Shown piece after piece: positions 16,481-26,462 of a stretch of DNA of 64,000 bases. The stretch spans positions 1-64,000 of the forward strand of contig JACMKU010000079.1 in assembly GCA_014379965.1 (NCBI GenBank). The letters run 5' to 3'. Every line of letters starts with the position of its first letter. The first letter of the stretch is position 1. The translations under genes and the position numbers were made by a program. This DNA comes from Chitinophagaceae bacterium. Its GTDB lineage: Bacteria > Bacteroidota > Bacteroidia > Chitinophagales > Chitinophagaceae. The notes beneath the pieces are model-generated. The model ran no database searches. It saw only the letters and a list, made by a program, of their open reading frames with translations, and was not told where the DNA came from.

Positions 16481-19273
16481 ATGAGAGCGAAAAACATAAA
16501 ATATTTTCTTGTTATCATTCTTCAATTGAATGTGATCCTCGCTTTTACACAGGATTTAAAACTATGGTATAGGCAGCCGGCTGTAAAATGGACAGAAGCT
16601 TTACCGGTCGGTAATGGAAGAATCGGGGCTATGATTTTTGGTGGCATTGAGAACGACCGCGTACAATTTAATGAAGAAACGTTGTGGACGGGTGAGCCCC
16701 GTAGCTATAGCCGTCCCGGAGCGTATAAGTATTTGGACACCATTCGACAGTTATTATTTGCGGGGAAGCAGAAAGAAGCCGAGAACCTTGCAACACGAGA
16801 GTTCATGGGGTTGAAAAGTTTCGAGGAAGAACGGAATAGTTGGCTTACTAAAGTAATGGCAGATAAAGAATTTGCTGAAGAGAATTTCAACGATAGCCAA
16901 TGGTCCACGATGACCGTGCCAAGTTGGGACGGCTGGGAAACTGTAGGACATGACGGCCTGGACGGAGCAGTATGGCTTCGCACCAGTTTTGTTCTGCCCG
17001 ATGATTGGGTTGAAAAGGACTTATGGCTTGATTTGAATCGGATAAGGGACCATGACTACACCTATATCAACGGCCGGCTGATCGGATCGCAGCAGAATAA
17101 TGAAGGCAGGAAGTATCCTATTGGTAAGAATGTTCTTCACAAGGGGGAGAACACGATTGCTATTTTAGTGCTGAACTTCACTGACAAAGGCGGCATCTAT
17201 GGATATAAAGACACTGCAAAACATATTGGCATTTACTCCACGAATAATGAAGAAGCCATCATTTCATTGAATGGTCAATGGAAGTATTTAATTCAGAACG
17301 ATAGTCCTCCCGCCGTCGGTACTTACCAGGCGAGTTACCAGCCTTTTGGCGATCTTTTTTTGAAATTTAAAAATGTTGAGCATTCGGAGAATTATCGTCG
17401 AGAATTGGATTTGACAAACGCCATAGTGACAACTTCGTATTCAATTGATGCCACCGATTACAGACGAGAGTATTTTGTCAGCCAACCCCACCAGGCCATT
17501 GTCATTAACTTTTCCGCCTCCAGGAAATCGAGCATAAGTTTTTCGGCAGAATTGAGCAGTCCTCACAAGAATTTTGAAACGAGGCGAAGAAATGATGCTA
17601 TTGTTTTGTCAGTAAAGGTTCGAAACGGAATCCTGCGCGGTGAAAGTCATATGAAGATAGTTGCCCATGGAGGCTCTGTGGTGGTCAATGATTCGAGAAT
17701 AGTTATTGATAAGGCAGACCGTGTCACGTTATTCATAACGGCCGGGACCAATTTTAAGAATTATGATGATGTTTCTGGTAACCCATCCCTGGTATGCACG
17801 AACGCTTTATTCGCACTGCGGGGCAAAACTTATGAGCAAATCAAAGCGGCCCATGTCAAAGAATATTCCAAATACTTCAACGCATTTTCAATCAACCTTG
17901 GCAAAAATGTAAATGGGGATTTGTCCACGGACGAACGACTTGGGAAATTCGCAGCAACCAATGATCCGTCATTTGCCGCCCTATATCTGCAGTACGGTAG
18001 ATATTTATTGATTTCTTCATCACGTCCTGGGACAAGACCTGCGAATCTTCAAGGGATATGGAACGATTTACTCGCGCCGCCGTGGGGTAGCAAGTATACT
18101 ACGAACATCAATGCAGAAATGAATTACTGGCCTGCAGAGCTATTGAATCTTTCGCCCATGCATGAGCCACTTTTCAAAATGATCGAAGAATTATCCCATA
18201 CGGGAAGAAAGACTGCAAGGGATCATTATAATCTGCCAGGCTGGGTATTGCATCATAATACTGATCTCTGGAGAGGAACGGCGCCTATCAATGCTTCCAA
18301 TCATGGAATATGGGTGACTGGCGGCGCATGGTTATGCCAACATTTGTGGGAACGTTATTTGTTTACACGAGACAAAGAATTTCTAAGAAGTAGGGCGTAC
18401 CCTCTAATGAAGGAGGCTGCCGTTTTCTTCAATTCGTATTTAATAAAAGATCCCGTAAGCGGATATTTGATCAGCACGCCTTCCAACTCTCCCGAACAGG
18501 GTGGTTTAGTAGCGGGCCCCAGTATGGATCACCAGATTATCCGCTATTTGTTTAATAGTGTTATACAGGCAGGCAGGATATTGAATTCCGACTCCACCCT
18601 GCGCCAATCGTTAAAGGAGAAACTAAGACTCATTGCACCCGATAAGATTGGGCGGCATGGCCAATTGCAGGAGTGGCTTGCGGATATCGATGATACGACT
18701 AATAAACACCGCCATATTTCTCACTTGTGGGGAATGTACCCGGGAAATGAAATCAACTGGGATGATAAGCCTGAACTGATGAAGGCAGCGAGGCAATCTC
18801 TATTGTATCGTGGCGATGAAGCTACTGGCTGGAGTCTTGGCTGGAAAATAAATTGCTGGGCCAGATTCAAGGATGCCGAACATGCGTATACGATGACCAA
18901 AATGCTGTTGAGCCCTGTGAAAGGAGGGGCCGGGAGTTATCCTAATTTGTTCGATGCCCATCCACCATTCCAGATCGATGGAAATTTTGGTGGGGCTGCC
19001 GGCATAGGGGAGATGATACTTCAAAGCCATACAAAGTATATTGATATTCTGCCGGCACTGCCCGCAGCATTTGCAGACGGTGAAGTGAAAGGTATTTGTG
19101 CAAGGGGTGGTTTTGTGTTGGATATGAAGTGGTCACATGGTCAACTACAGCAATTAATAATTAAGTCAAAAGCCGGAGGGCCATTGTTGATAAGGTACGG
19201 GAACAAGATTTTAAACATCCCCACAATCAGAAATGGTATTTATAAGCTCAATGCATCTCTCAATAAGTTATAA
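16481..19273 (+). CDS. GH95 alpha-L-fucosidase/alpha-L-galactosidase with inserted beta-sandwich domain
   Basis: 930 residues, signal peptide to AFTQD. The N-terminus is standard GH95 (LWYRQPAVKWTEALPVGNGR, FNEETLWTG). The catalytic residues are in place: Asn542 and Asn544 in TTNINAEMNYWP, Glu672 in PSNSPEQG and Asp833 in FQIDGNFGG. Between about residues 110 and 283 the N-terminal domain is interrupted by about 170 residues resembling the sugar-binding jelly roll of GH2 (FNDSQWSTMTVPSWDGWE, TYINGRLIG), after which the normal sequence resumes at YQPFGDLFLKF. In RG-II, GH95 enzymes remove terminal L-galactose from chain A; fucosidase activity is equally allowed by the motifs. Confidence 0.93.
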   Translation: MRAKNIKYFLVIILQLNVILAFTQDLKLWYRQPAVKWTEALPVGNGRIGAMIFGGIENDRVQFNEETLWTGEPRSYSRPGAYKYLDTIRQLLFAGKQKEAENLATREFMGLKSFEEERNSWLTKVMADKEFAEENFNDSQWSTMTVPSWDGWETVGHDGLDGAVWLRTSFVLPDDWVEKDLWLDLNRIRDHDYTYINGRLIGSQQNNEGRKYPIGKNVLHKGENTIAILVLNFTDKGGIYGYKDTAKHIGIYSTNNEEAIISLNGQWKYLIQNDSPPAVGTYQASYQPFGDLFLKFKNVEHSENYRRELDLTNAIVTTSYSIDATDYRREYFVSQPHQAIVINFSASRKSSISFSAELSSPHKNFETRRRNDAIVLSVKVRNGILRGESHMKIVAHGGSVVVNDSRIVIDKADRVTLFITAGTNFKNYDDVSGNPSLVCTNALFALRGKTYEQIKAAHVKEYSKYFNAFSINLGKNVNGDLSTDERLGKFAATNDPSFAALYLQYGRYLLISSSRPGTRPANLQGIWNDLLAPPWGSKYTTNINAEMNYWPAELLNLSPMHEPLFKMIEELSHTGRKTARDHYNLPGWVLHHNTDLWRGTAPINASNHGIWVTGGAWLCQHLWERYLFTRDKEFLRSRAYPLMKEAAVFFNSYLIKDPVSGYLISTPSNSPEQGGLVAGPSMDHQIIRYLFNSVIQAGRILNSDSTLRQSLKEKLRLIAPDKIGRHGQLQEWLADIDDTTNKHRHISHLWGMYPGNEINWDDKPELMKAARQSLLYRGDEATGWSLGWKINCWARFKDAEHAYTMTKMLLSPVKGGAGSYPNLFDAHPPFQIDGNFGGAAGIGEMILQSHTKYIDILPALPAAFADGEVKGICARGGFVLDMKWSHGQLQQLIIKSKAGGPLLIRYGNKILNIPTIRNGIYKLNASLNKL

Positions 19274-22200
19274 GAAAGTTCTAGCATGTTATCGCTATTT
19301 AATGGTACTCTTTGTTTTGGGGATTCTATGCCAAAGCTTGTCTGCCCAACGTGAGGATATTGCGTTGAATGAAGACTGGTTTACCATAATGGAAGGTTCG
19401 GGGTCATGGAAAAAAGTAACCATTCCTCATAACTGGGATGATTACTACGGCTACCGGCGTTTGGTTCATGGTAACCTGCATGGCGATGCCGTCTACAGAA
19501 AAGCATTTAGCGTTCGTAAAAACAAAACCAATAAACGTTTCTTCCTGTACTTTGAAGGCGTAGGAAGTTATGCAACTGTCATACTGAATGGACGGAATAT
19601 AGGGACCCACGCAGGTGGAAGGACCAGTTTTACCCTCGATGCAACAATGGCATTAAAAGTAGATGGATCCAGGAATGAGATAGAAGTAAAAGTTTCTCAT
19701 CCGCCAAACATAAAGGATCTTCCCTGGGTTTGTGGCGGTTGTAGTGAAGAAAGGGGTTTTTCGGAAGGGTCGCAACCGATGGGAATTTTTCGTCCCGTTC
19801 ATTTGATCATAACAAATGATGTGCGTATTGAACCGTTTGGTGTACATGCCTGGGCTGATATTAAAGAGGGGATGGTGGATCTGTTTGTAAATACCACTGT
19901 CAAAAATTATTCAGTATCCAATAAGAATATCAAGATCACTCACCTCCTAGTTGATCCTTTGGGTAACTCATTTACGGAATTCCATGTTGCTGGTCCGCTT
20001 CGATCAAAAGATTCTGCAATGTTCCCGGCTAAACGCCGGATGTTAATCCCTCTTTTTTTTCTTAAGCTATGGTCGGTCGATACTCCTTCGTTGTACACGA
20101 TAGTCACTACGGTTACCCTAAATAATGTCGTCATTGATAAAGTCACAACTGATTTCGGGTTTCGTACTATCAAGTGGAGAACGCCAGCCAACCAGTTTTT
20201 ATTAAATGATAAACCGGTTTTCATCAACGGAATCGCGGAGTATGAACACCTGATCGGCCAAAGTCATGCTTTCAGCGATGAACAGATCAATGCCAGGATG
20301 AAATGGATCCGGTTGGCAGGATTCAATGCTTTTCGCGACGGCCATCAACCGCATAATTTGTTATATGGAAAATTATGTAATCAAAATGGTATTCTATGGT
20401 GGACACAATTGTCGGCACATGTCTGGTATGATACCAGGGAGTTCAGGGAAAATTTCAAGCAACTCCTCAGGGAGTGGGTAATAGAGAGAAGAAATGATCC
20501 ATCCGTAGTGTTGTGGGGCATACAAAACGAAAGCAAACTTTCCGAGGATTTCGCAAAGGAATGTACCGATCTAATCAGGTCGTTGGACCCAACAGCTTCA
20601 TCACAGAGATTAGTTACCACATGCAATGGCGGCGGCGGTACGGATTGGGATGTGCCTCAAAACTGGACGGGTACCTATGGGGGTGACCCAACGACGTATG
20701 GTGCGGATCTGAAGAAACAGGTGCTGGTTGGTGAGTACGGTGCATGGCGAACGTTAGATCTGCATTCGGAGGGCGGGTTCATTCAGAATGGGGCTTTAAG
20801 TGAGGACCGCATGACGCAGTTGATGGAGCAGAAAGTTCGCCTGGCCGAATCGGTAAAAGACAGCGTTGCTGGGCATTTTTTCTGGTTACTGACATCGCAC
20901 GATAATCCCGGCAGAGTGCAGGGAGGTGAAGGATTAAGAGAACTAGACAGGATAGGCCCTGTTAATTATAAGGGACTACTCACTCCATGGGAGGAACCCG
21001 CTGACGTTTATTATATGTTTCGCAGCAACTATGCGCCGAAGACGGAACCTATGATTTATATCGTGTCGCATACATGGCCTGGACGCTGGATAACCCCGGG
21101 AATTAAAGACAGCATATATGTATACAGCAACTGTGAAGAAGTAGAATTATTCAATGATATTAATAATTCCTCTTTAGGCAGAAAAACAAAGAAGGGGATT
21201 GGCACGCACTTCCAGTGGGACAACGTAAACATTCAGTATAATATATTATATGCTGTGGGATATATAGGCGGGAAAGCAGTTGCAAGAGATACAATTGTGC
21301 TGAATCATTTATCACAATCGCCCAATTTCAATAAGCTATTTGCGTCTGCAAAGCAGGTAACAAAGCCAAAGCCGGGATATAATTATGTCCATCGAGTCAA
21401 TATAGGCGGCCCGGAATATAAAGATGAGAATGGAAATCACTGGAAGGCAGATAAGGGCTATTCAAAGTCCTGGGCTGATGATTTTCCCGGAATGCCTTCA
21501 GCCTTTGCAAGCCAACGTAGAACATTTTCTCCGATACAGGGCACAAAGGACTGGAAGCTATTTCAATCATTTCGATATGGGAAGGACAAATTACAATTCC
21601 AGTTCAACGTGGCGGATGGAGAATACCTGGTGGAACTTTATTTCATTGAACCCTGGTTAGGAATTGGTGGTGGTGCAGACGCTAAAGGGATGCGTTTATT
21701 TGATGTAGCCATCAATGGCAAGACCGTGCTGGATGACCTTGATATCTGGAGTGAGGCCGGAACCAATAAAGCTTTAAAGAAGGATGTTAAAGCCAAAGTC
21801 ACCGGCGGAAAGATGATCATCTCTTTCCCCGAAAGTAAAGTCGGGCAGGCGATAATTTCTGCGATTGCCATTGCGCGAATTGGAAAAACTTTACAGAAAG
21901 AACAAGCTGGTGATAAGAGACATAGTTCCATTCAAACATGGCTGGATATCGGGGACAGTCAATTCAAAAACGATTCCATCACTATAAATACATTGCCCGC
22001 GGTATTGTTTGCGGCGGATTGGGTTCAGTTCGAAAGCAAGTCAGTTAAAGCCCCGGTTACGATCAAAGTCGATAAGAAAACATACGTCTATGTAGCTGTA
22101 AAGAAGAAGAGCGACGCTGTGGAAGGTTTTGAAAACATCAACGCTCAGATTGTGACCGATGAGGCTGGAGGAACTTATTATAGTGTTTACCGGAAGCTAT

Positions 22201-22682
22201 ACAATAAAGATTCAATAGTGGTTCTCCCATTCGGAGCCGAAGCGATCATTGCCATGCATCCGTCAGGTAGTATGCAACCTGCTTACGATTTAAAACCTGT
22301 CACGCAATACAAGACGAATGTTGCAAAACTGGGACAGGGTGTGATCAAAGAGACATTTTCGGGAAGGGAGAGTGCCGTCATTAAAACTGATGAGTCCACC
22401 ACTGTTGAGTATCCTGTACAAACTGGTGTTGCCGATATTTATTCGATTACGGTAAAATACCATTACGGGAAAGAGTCAATAGTTAAAGGAAAATTGCAAT
22501 TCATCGGAACAGGAAGCACCATGATGCTCGAGGAGGAGGTTAGTTTTACCTTCACCCGGGAGGGCAAATGGAATCAGTTCACCGTCAACACCGGTAGCAT
22601 GATCAATGCCGGCAATTACACGGTGCGATTGGTGATTAAAGGCGCAGAGGGGTTGGCTATTTCAGGAATAGATTTACAATAA
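19251..22682 (+). CDS. GH2 beta-galactosidase-like enzyme with malectin domain
   Basis: About 1143 residues from ATG 19251 (MHLSISYKKVLACYRYL), which gives a charged n-region and a signal peptide ending LSAQ; an ATG at 19233 is also open. Either start overlaps the GH95 stop. GH2 domains come first, with acid/base Glu427 in GIQNES and nucleophile Glu495 in VGEYGAW. Around residues 720-880 a malectin-like domain follows (RVNIGGPEY, EYLVELYFIEPW, FDVAINGKTVLDD), and the C-terminus resembles a CBM6/35 sandwich. The malectin and CBM parts suggest binding to plant oligosaccharide. Beta-galactosidase or a related exo-activity is likely. Confidence 0.88.
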   Translation: MHLSISYKKVLACYRYLMVLFVLGILCQSLSAQREDIALNEDWFTIMEGSGSWKKVTIPHNWDDYYGYRRLVHGNLHGDAVYRKAFSVRKNKTNKRFFLYFEGVGSYATVILNGRNIGTHAGGRTSFTLDATMALKVDGSRNEIEVKVSHPPNIKDLPWVCGGCSEERGFSEGSQPMGIFRPVHLIITNDVRIEPFGVHAWADIKEGMVDLFVNTTVKNYSVSNKNIKITHLLVDPLGNSFTEFHVAGPLRSKDSAMFPAKRRMLIPLFFLKLWSVDTPSLYTIVTTVTLNNVVIDKVTTDFGFRTIKWRTPANQFLLNDKPVFINGIAEYEHLIGQSHAFSDEQINARMKWIRLAGFNAFRDGHQPHNLLYGKLCNQNGILWWTQLSAHVWYDTREFRENFKQLLREWVIERRNDPSVVLWGIQNESKLSEDFAKECTDLIRSLDPTASSQRLVTTCNGGGGTDWDVPQNWTGTYGGDPTTYGADLKKQVLVGEYGAWRTLDLHSEGGFIQNGALSEDRMTQLMEQKVRLAESVKDSVAGHFFWLLTSHDNPGRVQGGEGLRELDRIGPVNYKGLLTPWEEPADVYYMFRSNYAPKTEPMIYIVSHTWPGRWITPGIKDSIYVYSNCEEVELFNDINNSSLGRKTKKGIGTHFQWDNVNIQYNILYAVGYIGGKAVARDTIVLNHLSQSPNFNKLFASAKQVTKPKPGYNYVHRVNIGGPEYKDENGNHWKADKGYSKSWADDFPGMPSAFASQRRTFSPIQGTKDWKLFQSFRYGKDKLQFQFNVADGEYLVELYFIEPWLGIGGGADAKGMRLFDVAINGKTVLDDLDIWSEAGTNKALKKDVKAKVTGGKMIISFPESKVGQAIISAIAIARIGKTLQKEQAGDKRHSSIQTWLDIGDSQFKNDSITINTLPAVLFAADWVQFESKSVKAPVTIKVDKKTYVYVAVKKKSDAVEGFENINAQIVTDEAGGTYYSVYRKLYNKDSIVVLPFGAEAIIAMHPSGSMQPAYDLKPVTQYKTNVAKLGQGVIKETFSGRESAVIKTDESTTVEYPVQTGVADIYSITVKYHYGKESIVKGKLQFIGTGSTMMLEEEVSFTFTREGKWNQFTVNTGSMINAGNYTVRLVIKGAEGLAISGIDLQ

Positions 22683-22690
22683 CAAGCTTA

Positions 22691-25429
22691 ATGAAACGAT
22701 TGCTCTATTGTGTGATATTTTGTCTCCTGTTTCAGTGGGGGGCTGGGCAAAAGCTGAATATTGCGAAACTTCGTATTGAGTATATGACTAACCCACTAGG
22801 TGTTGATATTCCTAAGCCTCACTTTAGTTGGGAGTTGGAAAGTGACCAACGAAACATCTTACAGATCGCCTACAGGGTATTGGTAGCCGATGACTCAACT
22901 CTCCTTAAAAAAAATGTAGGAAATGTCTGGGACTCGAAGAAAGTTATGAGCAAAGAATCTATCCAGGTGCTCTACAGCGGTAAGCTATTGCGGCCTGTGA
23001 GGAAGTATTTCTGGAAACTAATGGCTTGGGATAACAAGGGTAATGTTTCATCATGGAGCGACATAGCCATGTGGCAGATGGGGTTGTTGGGTAAAAAAGA
23101 TTGGCAGCAAGCTAAATGGATCGGTCACAATGAGATCATTGACTCTTTACTTATTGTCCCGCACGTGCATTTGAATGGGAAAAGGTCATGGGGAACCAGG
23201 CGAAATACTATTCCCCTGATGCGTAAAGAATTCATCGTTAACAAGACCATAAAAAATGCGACGGTTTTCATTTCTGGACTTGGACATTTTGAGATGAGTA
23301 TAAATGGACGCAAGATTGGAGATCATTTTTTGGATCCAGGCTGGACGAATTATAGCAGACATGCACAGTATGTGACCTTCGATGTTACCGGGCAATTGAA
23401 ACAGGGACGAAATGCGATCGGAGTGATACTTGGAAATGGATTCTACTATATCCCAGGTCAACGTTATCGAAAGATGACCGGGGCTTACGGACAGCCGAAA
23501 ATGATCATGAGGTCAGTTATCGAATATACAGATGGGACAGTTGACAATATTATCAGTGATGAAAGCTGGCAAACACTCGAATCACCTATTATTTTCAGCA
23601 GCATTTTTGGGGGAGAAGATCATGACGCAAGCAAAGAGCAACTCGGCTGGGATAACGCTGGTTTCATAAAGGATGGAATTGACTGGTTCGATGTAATCAT
23701 CACGAATGGGCCGGAGAAGCTCGAATCTCAGATGCAGCACCCGGTGAAAATCATGGAACGGTTTGGAGTAAAAGCGAAAACAGAGTTAAGGAAGAATGTC
23801 TGGGTGTATGACCTCGGCCAGAATTTTTCTGGTATTCCTTCTATAAAAGTCAGCGGTAGCAAAGGAGATACAGTAAGAATATTTTGCGCCGAATTGCTTA
23901 ATGCCGATGGAACTGCTAACCAGAAAGCAACTGGCTCTCCGAGCTACTTCACCTATATTTTAAAGGGAGTCGGTGATGAAAGCTGGCAGCCAAAATTTAC
24001 ATATACCGGCTTTCGCTATATGCAGGTGTATTGCATCGCAAAGGATAGTTTGAAATCTTCGCCTGTTGTAAAAGAGATTGAGGGGCTCCATATTCGTAAT
24101 GCCGTGGAATCGGTTGGCAGTTTCACTTCTTCCAATGAGCTGTTCAATAGAACGAATACATTGATAGACTGGGCGATTAAAAGTAATACAGTAAGTGTCT
24201 TTACCGACTGCCCTCACAGGGAAAAATTAGGCTGGCTGGAGCAGACACATTTAATGGGTTCATCAGTTCAATATAATTACGACGTGGCCTCCCTAAATCG
24301 AAAAGTGATCAAGGATATGATGAACGCGCAATATACAAACGGAATGATACCGGAGATAACGCCGGAGTACACGAAATTCACACCGCCATTTGACGAGTCT
24401 CCTGAGTGGGGAAGTGCCGCTATCATTCTGCCATGGTATAATTACAAATGGTATGGAGACAAGCAAACATTGCTTGAAGCTTATGACATGATGAAAGGCT
24501 ACATCATGTATTTAAAGAATAAGGCAAAGAATAACATTCTTTCTCACGGGCTGGGCGACTGGTTTGATATCGGACCCAAGAAATCGGGGTTCGCTCAAAT
24601 GACCAAAATGGGCGTTACCGCTACCGCTACATTTTATTACGATTTGGGCATAATGAGTGAAGTGGCAAAATTACTGAGACTGCCATCGGATAAAAAGATG
24701 TATGATGAATTGGGGTTGGCAGTCAAACGGGCGTTCAATGACGAATTTTTCCGGAAGCAGAAATTGGAATATGATTCTGCCAGCCAGACGGCGAATGCCA
24801 TGGCATTGTATATGGGGCTTGTTGAACCACAACACCGACAAGCCGTTATCGACGCCCTGATAAAGGATATCAGGCAGCGCAATAATGCATTGACTGCGGG
24901 CGACATTGGTTATCGCTATGTACTACGTGCACTGGAAGAAGCCGGCAGGAGCGACGTAATATTCGATATGAACAGCCGGGACGATGTCCCAGGTTATGGT
25001 TTCCAGTTAAGAAATGGCGCTACGGCGCTGACCGAAAGTTGGCAAGCCTATGAATCGGTCTCCAATAACCATTTCATGCTGGGACACCTGATGGAATGGT
25101 TTTATACAGGGCTTGGCGGGATAAGACAGGCAAATAATTCAGTTGCTTATGATAAAATAGAATTCATGCCGCAACCCGTAGGAGATGTCACCTCGGCATT
25201 TGCCAGTTATCATTCTGTTTATGGAGAAATTGCAAGCAAGTGGAAAATAAATGGGAATAGATTTGAACTTGAGGTCCTGATCCCCCCTAATAGTACCGCC
25301 GTTGTCTATTTGCCGGCAACTAAAGGTTCTGTTGTAAAACAAAATGGGAAAGCAATAAATGTGAAGCATTCAGGAAGGAACGCAGTTATCAAAATTGGTT
25401 CCGGTAAATATAATTTCAGTGTAAATTAA
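22691..25429 (+). CDS. GH78 alpha-L-rhamnosidase
   Basis: 912 residues with signal peptide ending GAGQK. The N-terminal Ig-like domain begins LRIEYMTNPLGVDIPKPHF, followed by the carbohydrate-binding sandwich (ISGLGHFEMSINGRKIGD) and an (alpha/alpha)6 barrel. The family motif is DCPHREKLGWLEQ (Asp506, putative general acid Glu511), one residue shorter than the common DCPQRDERLGW version. The base region is ATALTESWQAYES followed by NNHFMLGHLMEW. It removes terminal alpha-L-rhamnose, which occurs in several RG-II side chains and in RG-I. Six bases separate its stop from the GTG start of the next gene. Confidence 0.93.
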   Translation: MKRLLYCVIFCLLFQWGAGQKLNIAKLRIEYMTNPLGVDIPKPHFSWELESDQRNILQIAYRVLVADDSTLLKKNVGNVWDSKKVMSKESIQVLYSGKLLRPVRKYFWKLMAWDNKGNVSSWSDIAMWQMGLLGKKDWQQAKWIGHNEIIDSLLIVPHVHLNGKRSWGTRRNTIPLMRKEFIVNKTIKNATVFISGLGHFEMSINGRKIGDHFLDPGWTNYSRHAQYVTFDVTGQLKQGRNAIGVILGNGFYYIPGQRYRKMTGAYGQPKMIMRSVIEYTDGTVDNIISDESWQTLESPIIFSSIFGGEDHDASKEQLGWDNAGFIKDGIDWFDVIITNGPEKLESQMQHPVKIMERFGVKAKTELRKNVWVYDLGQNFSGIPSIKVSGSKGDTVRIFCAELLNADGTANQKATGSPSYFTYILKGVGDESWQPKFTYTGFRYMQVYCIAKDSLKSSPVVKEIEGLHIRNAVESVGSFTSSNELFNRTNTLIDWAIKSNTVSVFTDCPHREKLGWLEQTHLMGSSVQYNYDVASLNRKVIKDMMNAQYTNGMIPEITPEYTKFTPPFDESPEWGSAAIILPWYNYKWYGDKQTLLEAYDMMKGYIMYLKNKAKNNILSHGLGDWFDIGPKKSGFAQMTKMGVTATATFYYDLGIMSEVAKLLRLPSDKKMYDELGLAVKRAFNDEFFRKQKLEYDSASQTANAMALYMGLVEPQHRQAVIDALIKDIRQRNNALTAGDIGYRYVLRALEEAGRSDVIFDMNSRDDVPGYGFQLRNGATALTESWQAYESVSNNHFMLGHLMEWFYTGLGGIRQANNSVAYDKIEFMPQPVGDVTSAFASYHSVYGEIASKWKINGNRFELEVLIPPNSTAVVYLPATKGSVVKQNGKAINVKHSGRNAVIKIGSGKYNFSVN

Positions 25430-25434
25430 TTGAT

Positions 25435-26454
25435 GTGATCAAAGTATTATCATGTGAAGAACCGGGTTCATTCCGATATATGGAGAAAGAGGAACCTTCA
25501 TTGCAAGCCGGGCATGCTATTCTTAGGATACGAAGAATTGGTATTTGTGGTACCGATCTGCATGCTTTTGAGGGCACACAGCCATTTTTTCATTATCCAA
25601 GAGTCCTGGGACATGAACTCGCAGCTGAAATAGTAGCCATCGAGCCGAATATTGAATTTTCAGTAGGAGACAGGGTTACTTTCAGTCCCTATTTCTATTG
25701 CGGCGAATGCATTGCCTGTCGAAACGGTTTAACTAATTGCTGCGCCGACATTAAAGTTTTTGGAGTACATATCGACGGAGGCATGTGCGAGTATGTCTCT
25801 GTTCCCGTTCAGTATTTGATACAGGGGAATGATATGAGTTTTGATGAACTGGCACTGGTGGAGCCGTTAGCCATCGGCGCGCATGGTATTAGAAGAGCTG
25901 GAGTGAAGAATGGGGAGTACGTGTTGGTGATTGGAGCTGGCCCTATTGGCCTGGGTGTAATGGAATTTGCGCGCATAGCCGGAGCCAATGTAATCGCAAT
26001 GGACGTGAATGACCAACGACTGACATTTTGTAAAGAAAATTTGAAAGTGGTTCATACCATCAATCCCACAAAAGAGAATGCTCTTACACAGCTTAGATCA
26101 ATCTCTAACTATGACATGCCGACCGTGGTCATTGATGCCACCGGCAACCTCGGCGCTATCAATTCAGCCTTTCAATACCTGGCACACGGAGGCAGGTATG
26201 TGCTTGTGGGGCTTCAAAGGGAAGCGATTACAATCAGTCATCCCGAATTTCACAAGCGAGAAGCATCATTGATGAGTAGCCGAAATGCCACAACTGTGGA
26301 TTTCAATCACGTGTTGGATAGCATGAGAAAGAAGTATCTTGATCCGGCCACTTATATAACTCATCGCGTGGCCTTTGATAAAGTAAAGGATAATTTTAGT
26401 AGCTGGCTCAACCCGGAGACAGGTGTTATCAAGGCCATGGTTTCTTTGGATTAA
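25435..26454 (+). CDS. Zinc-dependent medium-chain alcohol/sugar dehydrogenase
   Basis: 339 residues, cytosolic, starting at GTG 25435; the nearby ATG at 25433 is followed at once by TGA. Catalytic zinc ligands Cys38, His60 and Glu61 (GICGTD, LGHE) and a complete structural zinc site Cys89, Cys92, Cys95, Cys103 are visible, as is the nucleotide-binding GAGPIG. Relatives include threonine, sorbitol, L-fucose and L-galactonate dehydrogenases. Its place between a rhamnosidase and a GH2 gene suggests oxidation of a sugar or sugar acid released by the locus, perhaps working with the lactonase at 10495. The exact substrate cannot be read from the sequence. Confidence 0.9.
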   Translation: MIKVLSCEEPGSFRYMEKEEPSLQAGHAILRIRRIGICGTDLHAFEGTQPFFHYPRVLGHELAAEIVAIEPNIEFSVGDRVTFSPYFYCGECIACRNGLTNCCADIKVFGVHIDGGMCEYVSVPVQYLIQGNDMSFDELALVEPLAIGAHGIRRAGVKNGEYVLVIGAGPIGLGVMEFARIAGANVIAMDVNDQRLTFCKENLKVVHTINPTKENALTQLRSISNYDMPTVVIDATGNLGAINSAFQYLAHGGRYVLVGLQREAITISHPEFHKREASLMSSRNATTVDFNHVLDSMRKKYLDPATYITHRVAFDKVKDNFSSWLNPETGVIKAMVSLD

Positions 26455-26462
26455 TATTTATA

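Noticed and set aside
19233-19273. ATG at 19233 as the start of the malectin GH2
   Set aside because: It adds six residues before a start (19251) that already gives a basic signal peptide; both overlap GH95, and the shorter overlap is preferred.
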